Shown: piece by piece, positions 35,684 to 44,987 of the stretch | How positions within the stretch are numbered: the first letter of the stretch is position 1 | How the letters are laid out: each line of letters opens with the position of its first letter | NCBI RefSeq assembly: GCF_005849285.1 | Contig: NZ_CP040517.1 | Coordinates: 1,804,501 to 1,868,500 of the forward strand | From: Luteithermobacter gelatinilyticus | Lineage (GTDB): Bacteria; Pseudomonadota; Alphaproteobacteria; Sphingomonadales; Emcibacteraceae | Reading direction: 5' to 3' | DNA: 64,000 nucleotides | Translations under genes and position numbers: made by a program | Notes under the pieces: model-generated | The model's input: the letters and a program-made list of their open reading frames with translations, nothing else | Told to the model about the DNA's origin: nothing | The model's database searches: none

Positions 35684-35823
35684 ATTGCAACAAAGATATG
35701 TTCTCCCCAAAACCATGCCACAACCATAAATGAGGAAATTCCTGCCCGGCAAACTCTGCCAATTCTCCTGGGATCCTCGCCCATAAACACCCTATCCCTT
35801 TGTTTTATATAGATAAAAGAATC

Positions 35824-35840
35824 TGGCACACTCCCTGCAT
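35824..35840 (+). promoter_or_regulatory. Sigma-54 promoter for flgF-flgG-flgA-flgH
   Basis: TGGCACACTCCCTGCAT has GG at 35825-35826 and GC at 35837-35838, the exact GG-N10-GC spacing of sigma-54 (-24/-12) promoters, with the full TGGCAC upstream half. Transcription would start near 35850, about 33 bp before the flgF ATG. Sigma-54 control of late basal-body genes is known in Caulobacter and relatives, usually with the activator FlbD. Confidence 0.75.
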
Positions 35841-35882
35841 GTAAAACGGCGAAACAGGTGACTGGCTAGAAGGAGCCAAGAC

Positions 35883-36629
35883 ATGGACACAAATATTTAT
35901 GTTGCTTTATCCCATCAGGTCGCCATGCGCCGACAGATGGATATTATCGCCAACAATGTTGCCAATATGAACACCACCGCTTTCAAAAGGGAATCGGTGA
36001 TGTTCCGCGAATATGTCAATGACGTAAAAGGGGCATTACCCCACTCCCTGCGTAATGTGGCCTTTGTCCAGGATTATGGAATTTCCCGCGAAATGAGTGA
36101 TGGGGAATACCAGACCACAGGGAATCCCTTTGACGTCGCCATCAGCGGTAAGGGCCTGTTCAAGGTACAGCGGGACAACGGTGACATCGCCTATACCCGC
36201 AATGGCCGGCTGGCCCTGGCCGAAGACGGCACCATTGTCCTGTCCACCGGACAACCCATCCTCGATGCGGACGACAATACCATTCAGCTTCCCTCCCCGG
36301 CCTATTTCAGCGGAATCGAATTTGCCAATGATGGGACCATCTGGTCCAAGGAAAACGGTATCATCGGCAAACTGGCCATGGTGACCTTTGAGGACACATC
36401 AAAATTGAACAAAATCGGGGATAACTTGTTCATCACCGATCAACCCCCCATTGAAGACCCCGATTCCCGGCTGCTTCAGGGGGTAACCGAAAGCTCCAAT
36501 GTCCAGCCGATTGTGGAAATTACCAAAATGATCAATGTCACCCGCTCCTATATCCAGATGGCCAAGATGATCGAGGATGTCCAGAATTCCCAGAATCAGG
36601 CCATCAACCGGCTGACACGACTTGGCTAA
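35883..36629 (+). CDS. flgF: Flagellar proximal rod protein FlgF
   Basis: A 248-residue rod protein of the FlgF/FlgG family. The N-terminal helix motif IIANNVANMNTTAFKRESVM (about 24-43) and the C-terminal VEITKMINVTRSYIQMAKMI (about 214-233) are standard. AGGAG lies eight bases before the ATG, and a sigma-54 promoter lies about 45 bp upstream. First gene of a four-gene plus-strand unit. Confidence 0.96.
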   Translation: MDTNIYVALSHQVAMRRQMDIIANNVANMNTTAFKRESVMFREYVNDVKGALPHSLRNVAFVQDYGISREMSDGEYQTTGNPFDVAISGKGLFKVQRDNGDIAYTRNGRLALAEDGTIVLSTGQPILDADDNTIQLPSPAYFSGIEFANDGTIWSKENGIIGKLAMVTFEDTSKLNKIGDNLFITDQPPIEDPDSRLLQGVTESSNVQPIVEITKMINVTRSYIQMAKMIEDVQNSQNQAINRLTRLG

Positions 36630-36656
36630 CAGGGATCAGAAAACAGGAAAAAGATC

Positions 36657-37442
36657 ATGAAAGCACTCAGTATCGCAGCAACCGGCATGTTGGCCCAGCA
36701 GCTTAATGTGGAAGTTATTTCCAACAACATCGCCAATATGAACACCACAGGCTTTAAACGTCAGCGGGCAGAGTTTCAGGATCTTCTGTATCAGAATATC
36801 GAACGGGTGGGCGCCGCCTCTTCCAATGCCGGGAATATTGTGCCCAGCGGGATTCAGATCGGTGTGGGCGTGAAGGCCGGCGGCGTATACCGCATTACCG
36901 AACAGGGCGAACTGGTCAACACCGACACCCCTTTTGACATGGCCATCAACGGCAGCGGTTATTTCCGCATCCAGCTGCCCGATGGCCAGGATGCCTATAC
37001 CCGGGCCGGTTCTTTTCAGCTAAGCCCTCAGGGCCAACTGGTCACCCCCGAGGGGTATGTGGTCTCCCCCGGCATTACCATCCCGCAGGACGCCATTGAC
37101 ATTTCCATCAACCCTGAAGGCGAGGTTCAGGTCAAACTGGCCGGACAGATCGACCCACAGGTGGTCGGACAGCTGGAACTGGCCATATTCCCGAACCCGG
37201 CCGGTCTTGAAGCCACGGGGCAGAATCTGTTCCTGGAAACGCCGGCCTCCGGCGCCGCCAATGTGGGCACCCCCAATGAAGCCGGTTTCGGGGCCATTAT
37301 CCAAGGGTTTCTGGAAACCTCCAACGTCAACTCGGTGAGCGAGATCACCTCCCTGATCACCGCCCAGCGGGCGTATGAAATGAATTCCAAGGTGATCAGC
37401 TCCGCCGATGAAATGATGAGCGTCACATCAAATCTGAGATAA
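36657..37442 (+). CDS. flgG: Flagellar distal rod protein FlgG
   Basis: A 261-residue distal rod protein, typical length. It has the N-terminal SIAATGMLAQQLNVEVISNN (about 5-24) and NIANMNTTGFKRQRAEFQDL, and the C-terminal VSEITSLITAQRAYEMNSKV (about 229-248). Follows flgF by 27 bp. Confidence 0.97.
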   Translation: MKALSIAATGMLAQQLNVEVISNNIANMNTTGFKRQRAEFQDLLYQNIERVGAASSNAGNIVPSGIQIGVGVKAGGVYRITEQGELVNTDTPFDMAINGSGYFRIQLPDGQDAYTRAGSFQLSPQGQLVTPEGYVVSPGITIPQDAIDISINPEGEVQVKLAGQIDPQVVGQLELAIFPNPAGLEATGQNLFLETPASGAANVGTPNEAGFGAIIQGFLETSNVNSVSEITSLITAQRAYEMNSKVISSADEMMSVTSNLR

Positions 37443-37456
37443 GGGTAAAACACGCC

Positions 37457-38449
37457 ATGACCCGAATTAAATATATCTGCGCCGGCCTCCTGTGTACCCT
37501 GGTCTGGATGACCGGGTTTCCCGCAGCTCCGGCTTATTCGGCGAGGGCGGACATTGCCGAAATCAAATCCGAAGCCCAGGTCGATGACAATGTCATCACC
37601 CTGGGGGATCTGTTCGATAACCTTGATCAAAAACAGAACCTCTGGGTGATGGACGCCCCTCTGCCGGGCCGCAAAACCTATGTCCCCGCCAGCTATCTTG
37701 TGCAATTAACCCGCCAGCACGGCATTTACTGGCGCAACCCCCGCGCTGTGCGGCAGGTTGTGGTCACCCGGACCGGCACGCTTGTGGAGCCGGCCGAACT
37801 CAAAACCCTGATCCAGGAGCAAGTCATCCGCCAGCATGCGGACCGCAACCGCCAGGTCAGCCTGTATGGCATGGGGCAGAAAATTGTCCTGCCGCTGGGT
37901 TATGACATCCAGGATCTGCGTCTCAGCCGGCTGGACATTGACGGCGGCAGTGGCAAATTTACCGCCGTTATCGAATACCCCGCGGGCAACAACACCTATC
38001 GTGAAACCCGCCTTCATGGCCGGCTGGAAGAAGTCACTCGTGTTCCGGCCCTGCGCAACGCCGTTCATCCCGGCGCGCCGATCACCCGTCGGGATATCAC
38101 CTGGATTACCGTGCCAGCCATCATGGTGCGCAAGAATGTGGTGACCAGCCTGGATGATCTGATCGGCATGACCCCGCGGCGGCCGCTCAAGGCTGAAAAC
38201 ATGATTCGGGTTTCCGACCTCAAGCGCCCGGAAATTGTCGAGCGGGGCAAATTGGTGAACATCACCTATGCCACCGCCAAAATGACCTTAACTGTTTTGG
38301 GAAAAGCCATTGAAAGCGGTGGCAAGGGCGATGTGATTCAGGTGATGAATACCGCCTCCCGCAAAACAATCGACGCCGTTGTGACCGGGCCTGCCGAAGT
38401 TCATGTCATTGCGGCGGGCAGCAATCTGGCGGCGCTGACCGGAAAATAA
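37457..38449 (+). CDS. flgA: P-ring assembly chaperone FlgA
   Basis: FlgA helps FlgI form the P ring in the periplasm. The 330-residue protein has a signal peptide (hydrophobic about 7-22, cleavage near AYSA), a middle region and a C-terminal SAF domain with GKLVNITYATAKMTLTVLGK (about 262-281) and GDVIQVMNTASRKTIDAVVT. It starts 14 bp after flgG. No flgI is in the window. Confidence 0.93.
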   Translation: MTRIKYICAGLLCTLVWMTGFPAAPAYSARADIAEIKSEAQVDDNVITLGDLFDNLDQKQNLWVMDAPLPGRKTYVPASYLVQLTRQHGIYWRNPRAVRQVVVTRTGTLVEPAELKTLIQEQVIRQHADRNRQVSLYGMGQKIVLPLGYDIQDLRLSRLDIDGGSGKFTAVIEYPAGNNTYRETRLHGRLEEVTRVPALRNAVHPGAPITRRDITWITVPAIMVRKNVVTSLDDLIGMTPRRPLKAENMIRVSDLKRPEIVERGKLVNITYATAKMTLTVLGKAIESGGKGDVIQVMNTASRKTIDAVVTGPAEVHVIAAGSNLAALTGK

Positions 38450-38486
38450 GACCGGACCATAAAACCGGAAGATGAAGGAAATTCTG

Positions 38487-39317
38487 ATGTTGAAAAGTCT
38501 TGTGAAAATTTGCGGATCATATTCCGGGCCGTACCGGAAGAGAATTTTTGCGCGGGGCGCCTTGATGCTGTTGTCCAGCTTCGCCCTGGCGGGCTGTGGT
38601 GCCGTGGACCGTATCGCCAGCATCGGCAAGGCCCCGGACCTGGCCCCTATTGAGGCAGATTCCGTGGTGCCACAAAATGCACCGCCGGAAAAACAGGTGG
38701 TGGTCTACCGCCACCCCCCGGCCCCCTATGCCGCCACATCGCACCCCAACGCCAACAGAAACAATTCCCTGTGGAAGATCGGTGCCAAACATTTCTTCAA
38801 AGACCAGCGAGCCAGCCAGATCGGTGACATCCTGACCGTCAACATCACCATTAATGACGAAGCCACCATCAATAACAGCACAACCCGCAAACGAACCAAT
38901 TCGGACAAGGCCAACTCAACCAATTTCCTGGGCCTGGAAAGCAAGCTTGGCGACGTTCTACCCGATGCGGTCGATCCGGCCTCGCTGGTGGACATGGGCA
39001 GCACCACCAGCAACTCCGGTTCCGGCACCGTGGATCGCAAGGAAGAAATCAAGCTCACCGTGGCGGCGGTCGTGACCCAGATCTTGCCCAATGGCAACCT
39101 CGTCATCCAGGGCCGTCAGGAGGTGCGGGTAAATTTTGAAGTGCGCGAACTGACCATTATGGGGGTGGTTCGGCCGGAAGACATCAGTTCCACCAACACC
39201 ATCCAGCACACCCAGATTGCCGAGGCCCGGATTTCCTATGGCGGTCGGGGACAGTTGACCGATGTGCAACAACCCCGCTACGGCACACAACTGTTTGACA
39301 TTCTGTTTCCCTTCTAG
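38487..39317 (+). CDS. flgH: Flagellar L-ring lipoprotein FlgH
   Basis: FlgH forms the outer-membrane L ring. The lipobox FALAGC places the lipidated cysteine about residue 38. LWKIGAKHFFKDQRASQIGD and ILTVNITINDEATINNST are typical, as is the glycine-rich C-terminal region ISYGGRGQLTDVQQPRYG. The ATG at 38487 is preferred because AAGGAA lies six bases upstream; another ATG at 38472 has no site. The TAG stop is the first three bases of a copy of the dispersed repeat at 39315. Confidence 0.94.
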   Translation: MLKSLVKICGSYSGPYRKRIFARGALMLLSSFALAGCGAVDRIASIGKAPDLAPIEADSVVPQNAPPEKQVVVYRHPPAPYAATSHPNANRNNSLWKIGAKHFFKDQRASQIGDILTVNITINDEATINNSTTRKRTNSDKANSTNFLGLESKLGDVLPDAVDPASLVDMGSTTSNSGSGTVDRKEEIKLTVAAVVTQILPNGNLVIQGRQEVRVNFEVRELTIMGVVRPEDISSTNTIQHTQIAEARISYGGRGQLTDVQQPRYGTQLFDILFPF

Positions 39318-39336
39318 AGTGAATTGTGAATAGGGC
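39315..39336 (+). repeat. Dispersed repeat, copy 3 (half element), on the flgH stop
   Basis: TAGAGTGAATTGTGAATAGG (continuing GC) starts on the flgH stop codon. It matches the copy at 60113-60134 (read on the minus strand) at 21 of 22 positions and shares the 14-bp core TAGAGTGAATTGTG with copy 1. There is no right-hand palindromic arm. Confidence 0.85.
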
Positions 39337-39383
39337 AAGAAAATATTTGTGTCTGCTGAGCTTCAGCATATTTCATCGCCAAA

Positions 39384-39416
39384 AAGGCCGCCCCAGAAAA
39401 GGGCGGCCTTTTTTGT
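39384..39416. terminator. Bidirectional Rho-independent terminator
   Basis: The perfect 10-bp stem AAGGCCGCCC / GGGCGGCCTT with loop CAGAAAA is preceded by AAA and followed by TTTTTT. It can end flgH transcription on the plus strand and the convergent monooxygenase-domain gene on the minus strand. Confidence 0.93.
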
Positions 39417-39433
39417 ATCGTACAAGAACGGCT

Positions 39434-40036
39434 TCAGGATGACTTTTGCGGATAAAGCCAGCCTTTAAACAGGGTGGTGAGCCGGGGCATGATCACGTAG
39501 GTCATCAACAGAATCTGGAAAACACACTGCACGACAATCTTGACCTCTACCGGCCAGTGACCGGCCAGCGGCGCCAGCAGCGTGTTGACCAGCAATACCA
39601 GAGCAACAACTGTGGGAATCATAATCACCACCATTTTCCAGCGCGGCGGCGGTGCCGCTTCGGGCACTTCCGCATAAGGAAACCAGAACTCAAAGCCCGT
39701 GGCTTTGGCGATTTCCGTTTCCCCTTCCACAAGGTCCTCATCCCTAAGGCGTTGCAGAAACGCGGCGCGCACCGGGGATTGTTCCCAGGCCTGCTGATGT
39801 TCATGGCTGTCGAAATGCAGCATAAAAACATAACGGCCGCCGGTGGTCACACTGGGGCGGAAAATGCTTAAATTCTGATGGCCCATAAACTCCCGGGCCG
39901 CCAGGGACACCTCCTTCGCCCAGCGCTCATACGCCTTTTCCCGCCCGGGCTTGACCTTGCGGGAAATGGTGACCGTCACCGGTTCATTGTCCTGCTCGGG
40001 GCAAATTTCAGGGGTTTTGAGTGCTTCTGCGTACAT
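39434..40036 (-). CDS. Antibiotic-biosynthesis-monooxygenase-domain membrane protein
   Basis: A 200-residue protein with an N-terminal ABM-type ferredoxin-like domain (VTVTISRKVKPGREKAYERW and FMLHFDSHEHQQAWEQS, about 20-110) joined to a C-terminal membrane part with two helices (about 133-155 and 165-185). ABM domains occur in monooxygenases and heme-related proteins; the membrane-fused form is known only as an uncharacterised family. The ATG at 40036 has AAAGGT upstream and fits; the frame could extend to 40081. It converges on flgH. Confidence 0.8.
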   Translation of the reverse strand: MYAEALKTPEICPEQDNEPVTVTISRKVKPGREKAYERWAKEVSLAAREFMGHQNLSIFRPSVTTGGRYVFMLHFDSHEHQQAWEQSPVRAAFLQRLRDEDLVEGETEIAKATGFEFWFPYAEVPEAAPPPRWKMVVIMIPTVVALVLLVNTLLAPLAGHWPVEVKIVVQCVFQILLMTYVIMPRLTTLFKGWLYPQKSS

Positions 40037-40128
40037 ATTCCGACCTTTAAGACTTGTCTTATAAAAAGGTAAGCCATGCACACAGGAAAGACCAGATGCG
40101 TGTTACGGCAGTCTGCTATGCACTCAAT

Positions 40129-40152
40129 GCAGATCAAATGGCAGATCAAATA
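40129..40152. repeat. 12-bp tandem duplication
   Basis: GCAGATCAAATG is followed by GCAGATCAAATA, one mismatch, in the 186-bp gap between the ABM-domain gene and the hybrid kinase. Confidence 0.8.
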
Positions 40153-40222
40153 CGCCGACCACAAGCAAAAAAACCGCCACCCTATTAAAAGGAAAGCGGC
40201 TATGACGGCACAGGGGGAAACG

Positions 40223-42331
40223 TCATCGAGAGCCCCCGCCTATGTCTTTCCCTGTTATATTTTTTTCTTCAAGGCTTTTGACAAAGTCTTCCAGAGAATT
40301 CTGAACCGTTTCTGCCTTTTCGGGCTTAAGGTCAGGCGAAGACGTATTTTTTTCCAGGTAAACAATTTTCAACCTATCCACCTGGGCGGTAATCGCCTCA
40401 TATAATTTGGGAAGATCAACCGGCTTACTGACATAACCGTTCATGCCAGCCTTCAGATACACATCACGGTCCCCGGCCATGGCGTTCGCCGTCAAAGCAA
40501 TGATCGGCACGTCTCTGTTTTCCCCGTCCATCGTCCGGATGGCGCGCACCGCCTCCACCCCATCCATCTCGGGCATGTGAATATCCATCAGCACAAGATC
40601 AACCTGTTCCTGGTGCAAAGCTCTCACCGCCTCATGCCCGTTCGTCGCATAATGGAGACGAACCTTCGGCACCTTCAACATGGATTCAATCACGGCTCTG
40701 TTAATGCTGTTGTCCTCGGCAATCAAAATGGAAACCGGCGCCTCTGCCACAAGCCGTATTTTTTTCCCAATGTCCTTATTGGCCCCATATCCAGAGGCTT
40801 TGATAATCTTTGTCTGCGGCGTTTTGGCAAGACGGAGCGTAAACCAGAAATTTGTTCCCTTGCCAGGAACGCTGGTCACATCTATCTCCCCATCCATCAA
40901 TTCCACCAGTTCCCGGCAAATAGACAGCCCCAATCCCGTACCGCCATATTTCCGGGTCGTGGACGCATCCGCCTGATTGAACTTGTCAAACAGAAAGTGT
41001 TTCTTTTCCACATCAAACCCGATGCCCGTGTCCTGAACTTCGAAACGCAACAGTCCATATTCTTTATTTTCTGACAACAAAGTCACCCGAACCAGAATGC
41101 TGCCTTTTTCGGTAAATTTCAGGGCATTGCTGATCAGGTTATGCAATAACTGCCGCAGGCGAACCGGGTCACCCTTCCAGATATCCTCAAGCTGGTCGTC
41201 AATCAGCACCTTAAAGGTTAGCCCCTTTTCCCGGATTTTCGGTTCCCACAGATTGGAAATGCCCTCCAGCGCCTTCCGCAGGCTGAATTCTATGGACTCC
41301 AGCTCAATCTTCCCCGCTTCGATTTTGGTCAGGTCCAGAAGATCATTCAGCATCCGCAGCAGGGAAAGGCCGGAATCCCGCGCCGTTTTAAGATATTCCC
41401 GTTGCTGGCGGGTCATGTCCGTATCCAGCAGCAAGGAAATCATGCCCAGCATGCCGTTCATAGGCGTGCGGATTTCATGGCTCATGGCGGCCAGGAAATC
41501 AGTCTTGGCCTTATTGGCCTTTTCCGCCTCAAAGCGGGAGCGGAGATTCTCCTCAAACACCTTCTCATAAGCCGCCTGTTTGGCGCTAAGCTGTTTTTGT
41601 GTGGCTTTCAGTTCAGCAATATGTTTTTTTAGTTCCTTCTCATGCGCTTCGGCCAACGCCTTGCCTTTGAGGGCTTCGTCCGCCAGAATCTGGTTCAGGA
41701 TCTTCAGTTTCACGGAATGGCGGATATTGTTTTCAATACTGCGGGCGAGAATATTGACGAAAATCGTATAAAACGACACCATGCTGGCCATTTCGGTGTG
41801 TCCCGCGACAACCAGATACAGAATCAACGCCATCAATGGCGGCAGATTGAAGGCCGTATACGCCTTAACATAAGAAGCCGAGGATACAAGCGCCCCCGCC
41901 GTCATCCCGGATATGACAAAAACAATAATCAGAATATCTTCATACTGAGTGGCCTGAAACAACAGCCCCACAGTACTGGCCCAGACGAGCCCCATGAGGA
42001 AGGTTCCGGACAAAAAAATCCTCAGCCATTTGCCCGGAGACTTTTCCCAATCGCTTTTCCTGAAACTGTACCATGACAGAAAACGATAGGCGCTGACCAG
42101 ATACACCCCCGCATACCATAATTCCATATATTTTTCGAAAGGCGGCTTGTGCATAGCCAGAAACAGGAAAGTGGCAATCAGGATATTGCTGAACGCAATC
42201 AGCACAATATGTTTGTAAAGAAGCCCCACCTGCTCGATTTGAAAAGCGCGCCGCAGATCATGTGGCGTCACATCCTTAAGATATGACGTTTCCGGATAAT
42301 GATCTTGCACTGTGGCAACGGTCCTAGACAA
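40223..42331 (-). CDS. Membrane hybrid histidine kinase
   Basis: A 702-residue hybrid kinase. About six membrane helices fill residues 38-200, with short loops and no large periplasmic sensor. A coiled coil (about 215-275) leads to the kinase core: His285 in [15 protein letters not shown]-box [22 protein letters not shown], and [15 protein letters not shown]-terminal receiver has Asp583 in [13 protein letters not shown]. Target and signal are unknown; no response regulator gene is adjacent, so phosphate may pass to a separate protein. The gene stands alone, facing away from rpsD's direction of terminators. Confidence 0.92.
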   Translation of the reverse strand: MSRTVATVQDHYPETSYLKDVTPHDLRRAFQIEQVGLLYKHIVLIAFSNILIATFLFLAMHKPPFEKYMELWYAGVYLVSAYRFLSWYSFRKSDWEKSPGKWLRIFLSGTFLMGLVWASTVGLLFQATQYEDILIIVFVISGMTAGALVSSASYVKAYTAFNLPPLMALILYLVVAGHTEMASMVSFYTIFVNILARSIENNIRHSVKLKILNQILADEALKGKALAEAHEKELKKHIAELKATQKQLSAKQAAYEKVFEENLRSRFEAEKANKAKTDFLAAMSHEIRTPMNGMLGMISLLLDTDMTRQQREYLKTARDSGLSLLRMLNDLLDLTKIEAGKIELESIEFSLRKALEGISNLWEPKIREKGLTFKVLIDDQLEDIWKGDPVRLRQLLHNLISNALKFTEKGSILVRVTLLSENKEYGLLRFEVQDTGIGFDVEKKHFLFDKFNQADASTTRKYGGTGLGLSICRELVELMDGEIDVTSVPGKGTNFWFTLRLAKTPQTKIIKASGYGANKDIGKKIRLVAEAPVSILIAEDNSINRAVIESMLKVPKVRLHYATNGHEAVRALHQEQVDLVLMDIHMPEMDGVEAVRAIRTMDGENRDVPIIALTANAMAGDRDVYLKAGMNGYVSKPVDLPKLYEAITAQVDRLKIVYLEKNTSSPDLKPEKAETVQNSLEDFVKSLEEKNITGKDIGGGSR

Positions 42332-42463
42332 ACGGGTCGACTCCCATAGATATTCCTCAGGGATATTGCTCGGGATACGCTATTTCGTTTTTCTTAAATT
42401 TCCGATAATACGTGCAACCGGAAGACAGAAAAATCGCCGGAATGTCCTGCCCTTATACCACAA

Positions 42464-42492
42464 CAAAAAAGCCGCTCAAAGGAGCGGCTTTT
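42464..42492. terminator. Rho-independent terminator after rpsD (possibly two-way)
   Basis: AAGCCGCTC pairs with GAGCGGCTT over a short AAAG loop. AAAAAA flanks the left side and TTTT the right, so on the minus strand it ends rpsD with TTTTTT. It lies about 20 bp past the rpsD stop. Confidence 0.9.
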
Positions 42493-42512
42493 CCCAGAAG
42501 AAAATATCTTAC

Positions 42513-43127
42513 TTAGCGGGAGTAGAACTCGACAATCAGGTTCGGTTCCATCTGCACAGGATAGGGAATTTCATCCAGTGCCGGCTGACGCAGGAAGGTC
42601 ACCTTGCACGGGTCCTCCACCTGAATATAATCCGGAATGTCACGCTCGGCAGACTCCTGGGCCTGAAGCACCATCGGAATGTTGCGGGACTTTTCCCGAA
42701 TTTCGATCACGTCGCCGGGTTTAACCTGATAGCTGGGAATATTCACTTTTTTGCCGTTCACCAGCACATGGCCATGGTTCACGAACTGACGAGCCGCAAA
42801 AACAGTCGGCACAAATTTGGCCCGGTAGACCACCGCGTCCAGACGCCGCTCCAGCAGGCCGACCAGGATTTCCCCGGTATCGCCGCGCCGACGGTCGGCT
42901 TCTTTATAAATGCGTTTGAACTGTTTTTCCGTAATATTACCGTAATACCCTTTCAGCTTCTGCTTGGCGCGCAGCTGGATGCCGAAGTCGGACAGTTTGC
43001 CACGCCGGTTCTGACCATGCTGGCCCGGACCATATTCACGGGAATTGACGGGAGATTTCGGACGTCCCCAGATGTTTTCACCCATCCGGCGGTCAATTTT
43101 ATATTTGGCCTGAATACGTTTTGTCAT
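42513..43127 (-). CDS. rpsD: 30S ribosomal protein S4
   Basis: S4 binds 16S rRNA early in small-subunit assembly. The 204-residue protein is normal in length, with [20 protein letters not shown] at the start, the S4 RNA-binding domain [18 protein letters not shown] and [20 protein letters not shown], and a typical C-terminus. It is monocistronic here, with its own terminator, as is usual in alphaproteobacteria. Confidence 0.98.
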   Translation of the reverse strand: MTKRIQAKYKIDRRMGENIWGRPKSPVNSREYGPGQHGQNRRGKLSDFGIQLRAKQKLKGYYGNITEKQFKRIYKEADRRRGDTGEILVGLLERRLDAVVYRAKFVPTVFAARQFVNHGHVLVNGKKVNIPSYQVKPGDVIEIREKSRNIPMVLQAQESAERDIPDYIQVEDPCKVTFLRQPALDEIPYPVQMEPNLIVEFYSR

Positions 43128-43311
43128 CTTTCGAATCGCTTCTGTTAAGAGTTAAAAGTCAGCGCCATAACCCGGTTTTCCAACTATCTAAGACATTTCA
43201 GAAAACGGATTATGCAACCCGGGACCTTCCCCCGGGTCATTCGCATTGGCCGGACTATACGCAACTGAAGAAACCTGTCAATAAAAAAGCCTGGAAACCT
43301 GGTTTTTTATG

Positions 43312-43349
43312 CCACAACGCCCCGAAAATTCCACAACGCCCCGAAAATT
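43312..43349. repeat. Perfect 19-bp tandem duplication
   Basis: CCACAACGCCCCGAAAATT occurs twice back to back (43312-43330, 43331-43349). It lies in the 289-bp region between rpsD and trmJ, which shows no gene. Confidence 0.95.
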
Positions 43350-43416
43350 AAAGGGCGCGCCATTGCCATGTGCGTCATGATGGATCATACCCCGAAGAAA
43401 GCCGCGGCGCCTTGTT

Positions 43417-44238
43417 TTATTCCTTTTCGGGATTTCCGTCTGTTTCCCGCGCCGCTTTTTCCTGTTGCCAGCCCGCCCCTCCCATGGTGGCGAGTGCGCG
43501 GATCACGCCCCGGAGGGTGCTGACCTCCTGATGGGTGAAACGAGCCCGGGACAGCATATTGCGCAGATTACGGATCATCACCGGCCGGCGTTCCTCATGG
43601 CGCAAATACCCGCTTTTCATCAGTTCGCTTTCCAGATGATCAAACAGTCCTTGCATCTCCTCACCCGTGGCCGGCCGGGTGTCCAGCTCGGGAATATATT
43701 CTGCCGGCGTCTCGTCCCCTGCCTGAAACCATTCATAGGCCACCAGGACCACCGCCTGCGCCAGATTAAGACTGGCAAAGGCCGGATTAAGCGGCACCGA
43801 TACAATTGCGGCGCAAGGCGCCACATCCTCGTTTTTAAGCCCTGCCTTTTCCGGGCCAAACAACACCCCAACCTTGTGCCCCTGACTTACCTGTCGGCGC
43901 ATCAGGTCGGCGCATCTGCGCGGCGTAATCACGGATTTTTTCATATCCCGCGACCGCGCCGTGGTGGCATAGACATGATGCAGATCGGCGGTCGCCTCGG
44001 CTGTAGTGGCATAAATGCGGGCATTGTCCAGCACCACATCTGCACCGGCCGCCGCCGGCCAGGCCGCCGGGTTAGGCCAACCATCACGCGGCGCCACCAG
44101 TCTAAGATCGGTCAGGCCGAAATTATACATGGCGCGTACCGCCTTGCCGATATTTTCGCCAAGCTGCGGCCCCACCAGAATAATTGCCGGACCGTTATCA
44201 TGAAGGATTGCGGGTTGTGTATGGTCTGTGCCTGCCAT
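43417..44238 (-). CDS. trmJ: tRNA 2'-O-methyltransferase TrmJ
   Basis: A SPOUT-class methyltransferase of the TrmH/TrmJ group that modifies the ribose at tRNA position 32. The 273-residue protein shows the SPOUT knot segments IILVGPQLGENIGKAVRAM (about 19-37), VGVLFGPEKAGLKNEDV (about 122-138) and VSVPLNPAFASLNLAQAVVL (about 144-163), with a C-terminal helical extension. It lies 20 bp downstream of the hotdog-like gene and probably belongs to the same minus-strand unit as cysS and gltX. Confidence 0.92.
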   Translation of the reverse strand: MAGTDHTQPAILHDNGPAIILVGPQLGENIGKAVRAMYNFGLTDLRLVAPRDGWPNPAAWPAAAGADVVLDNARIYATTAEATADLHHVYATTARSRDMKKSVITPRRCADLMRRQVSQGHKVGVLFGPEKAGLKNEDVAPCAAIVSVPLNPAFASLNLAQAVVLVAYEWFQAGDETPAEYIPELDTRPATGEEMQGLFDHLESELMKSGYLRHEERRPVMIRNLRNMLSRARFTHQEVSTLRGVIRALATMGGAGWQQEKAARETDGNPEKE

Positions 44239-44258
44239 GGGTTTTCTGACTGCTCACC

Positions 44259-44981
44259 TTATTCAATTCTGATCCAGGTGGATTTGGCCGCCCCCAGCAA
44301 ATCGCCATTATGATCAAAAATGGCCGCGCCTGAGAACAGCTTGCGGCCGTCGCGGCGGATCGGCCAACTGATCACAATATAATCCTGCGCCACGGCAACC
44401 TCTTTTAACAGCGCCAGATGCTGCCGGCCAATCAGGGCTTTTTCACCGGGTTCAAAAATTGCCCAGGCCGACGGACAATCCAGCACTGCCGCCATCTGCA
44501 AGGCGGACACCGTTTCACCCTCGTCGGCCAGATACAGGGACGGCCGCCAGACACAAGCCAGAAGCCCGTCCTTGCGTCCCGCCACCGGTCCGGACATCAA
44601 ATGCGGGGCGTCACGGGGATCCCGCCTATCGCCGCAGACATAACAGTCGCGGAACGGATTATAGCCCGGAAACACACAGGCTTTTTCCGCCGCCAACGCC
44701 TCTTCATAAGTGACAGCCGGGGGAATGTCCTTCAGCACCGCGTCAAGATCATAAGGTTTTCCCTCCACCAGAAGCGTATCGTCCTGATGGAGGCGGGACA
44801 GGCCGTCCTGTCGGGACAGATTGAGCGGAACGTCCATGGGGATCGGTTTATACAGGCTCACTTCCGCCGCCATGGGATAGTCCTGCCCCAAAGCCTGAAG
44901 CGCAAGGCCAATGCAATAGCCCCCATTGGCACCAAATGGCGGTCCCTGAAACCGTTTGTCGATGGTGATCTGTTGTATCAT
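44259..44981 (-). CDS. Thioesterase-like (hotdog-fold) protein
   Basis: A 240-residue soluble protein with N-terminal RFQGPPFGANGGYCIGLALQ (about 10-29), a pattern seen in the thioesterase superfamily, and a second half resembling a hotdog repeat (VSALQMAAVLDCPSAWAIF, about 158-176). Cysteines appear in a CYVCG motif (about 111-115), unusual for the fold and possibly a metal site. Substrate unknown. It lies six bases after cysS. Confidence 0.65.
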   Translation of the reverse strand: MIQQITIDKRFQGPPFGANGGYCIGLALQALGQDYPMAAEVSLYKPIPMDVPLNLSRQDGLSRLHQDDTLLVEGKPYDLDAVLKDIPPAVTYEEALAAEKACVFPGYNPFRDCYVCGDRRDPRDAPHLMSGPVAGRKDGLLACVWRPSLYLADEGETVSALQMAAVLDCPSAWAIFEPGEKALIGRQHLALLKEVAVAQDYIVISWPIRRDGRKLFSGAAIFDHNGDLLGAAKSTWIRIE

Positions 44982-44987
44982 CTGGAC

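Larger units (their letters stand above)
35463..35882. other. Divergent flagellar promoter region fliL / flgF
   Basis: This 420-bp AT-rich stretch contains a near-perfect CtrA box, three different short tandem duplications and a sigma-54 promoter, listed separately. A third loose duplication is TATGGCTAACACAT / TATGGTTAACGCCG at 35611-35638. No gene is supported here. Confidence 0.6.

Noticed and set aside
43128-43416. tRNA in the rpsD-trmJ gap
   Set aside because: No cloverleaf arms or TTC/CCA pattern; the space holds a 19-bp tandem duplication.
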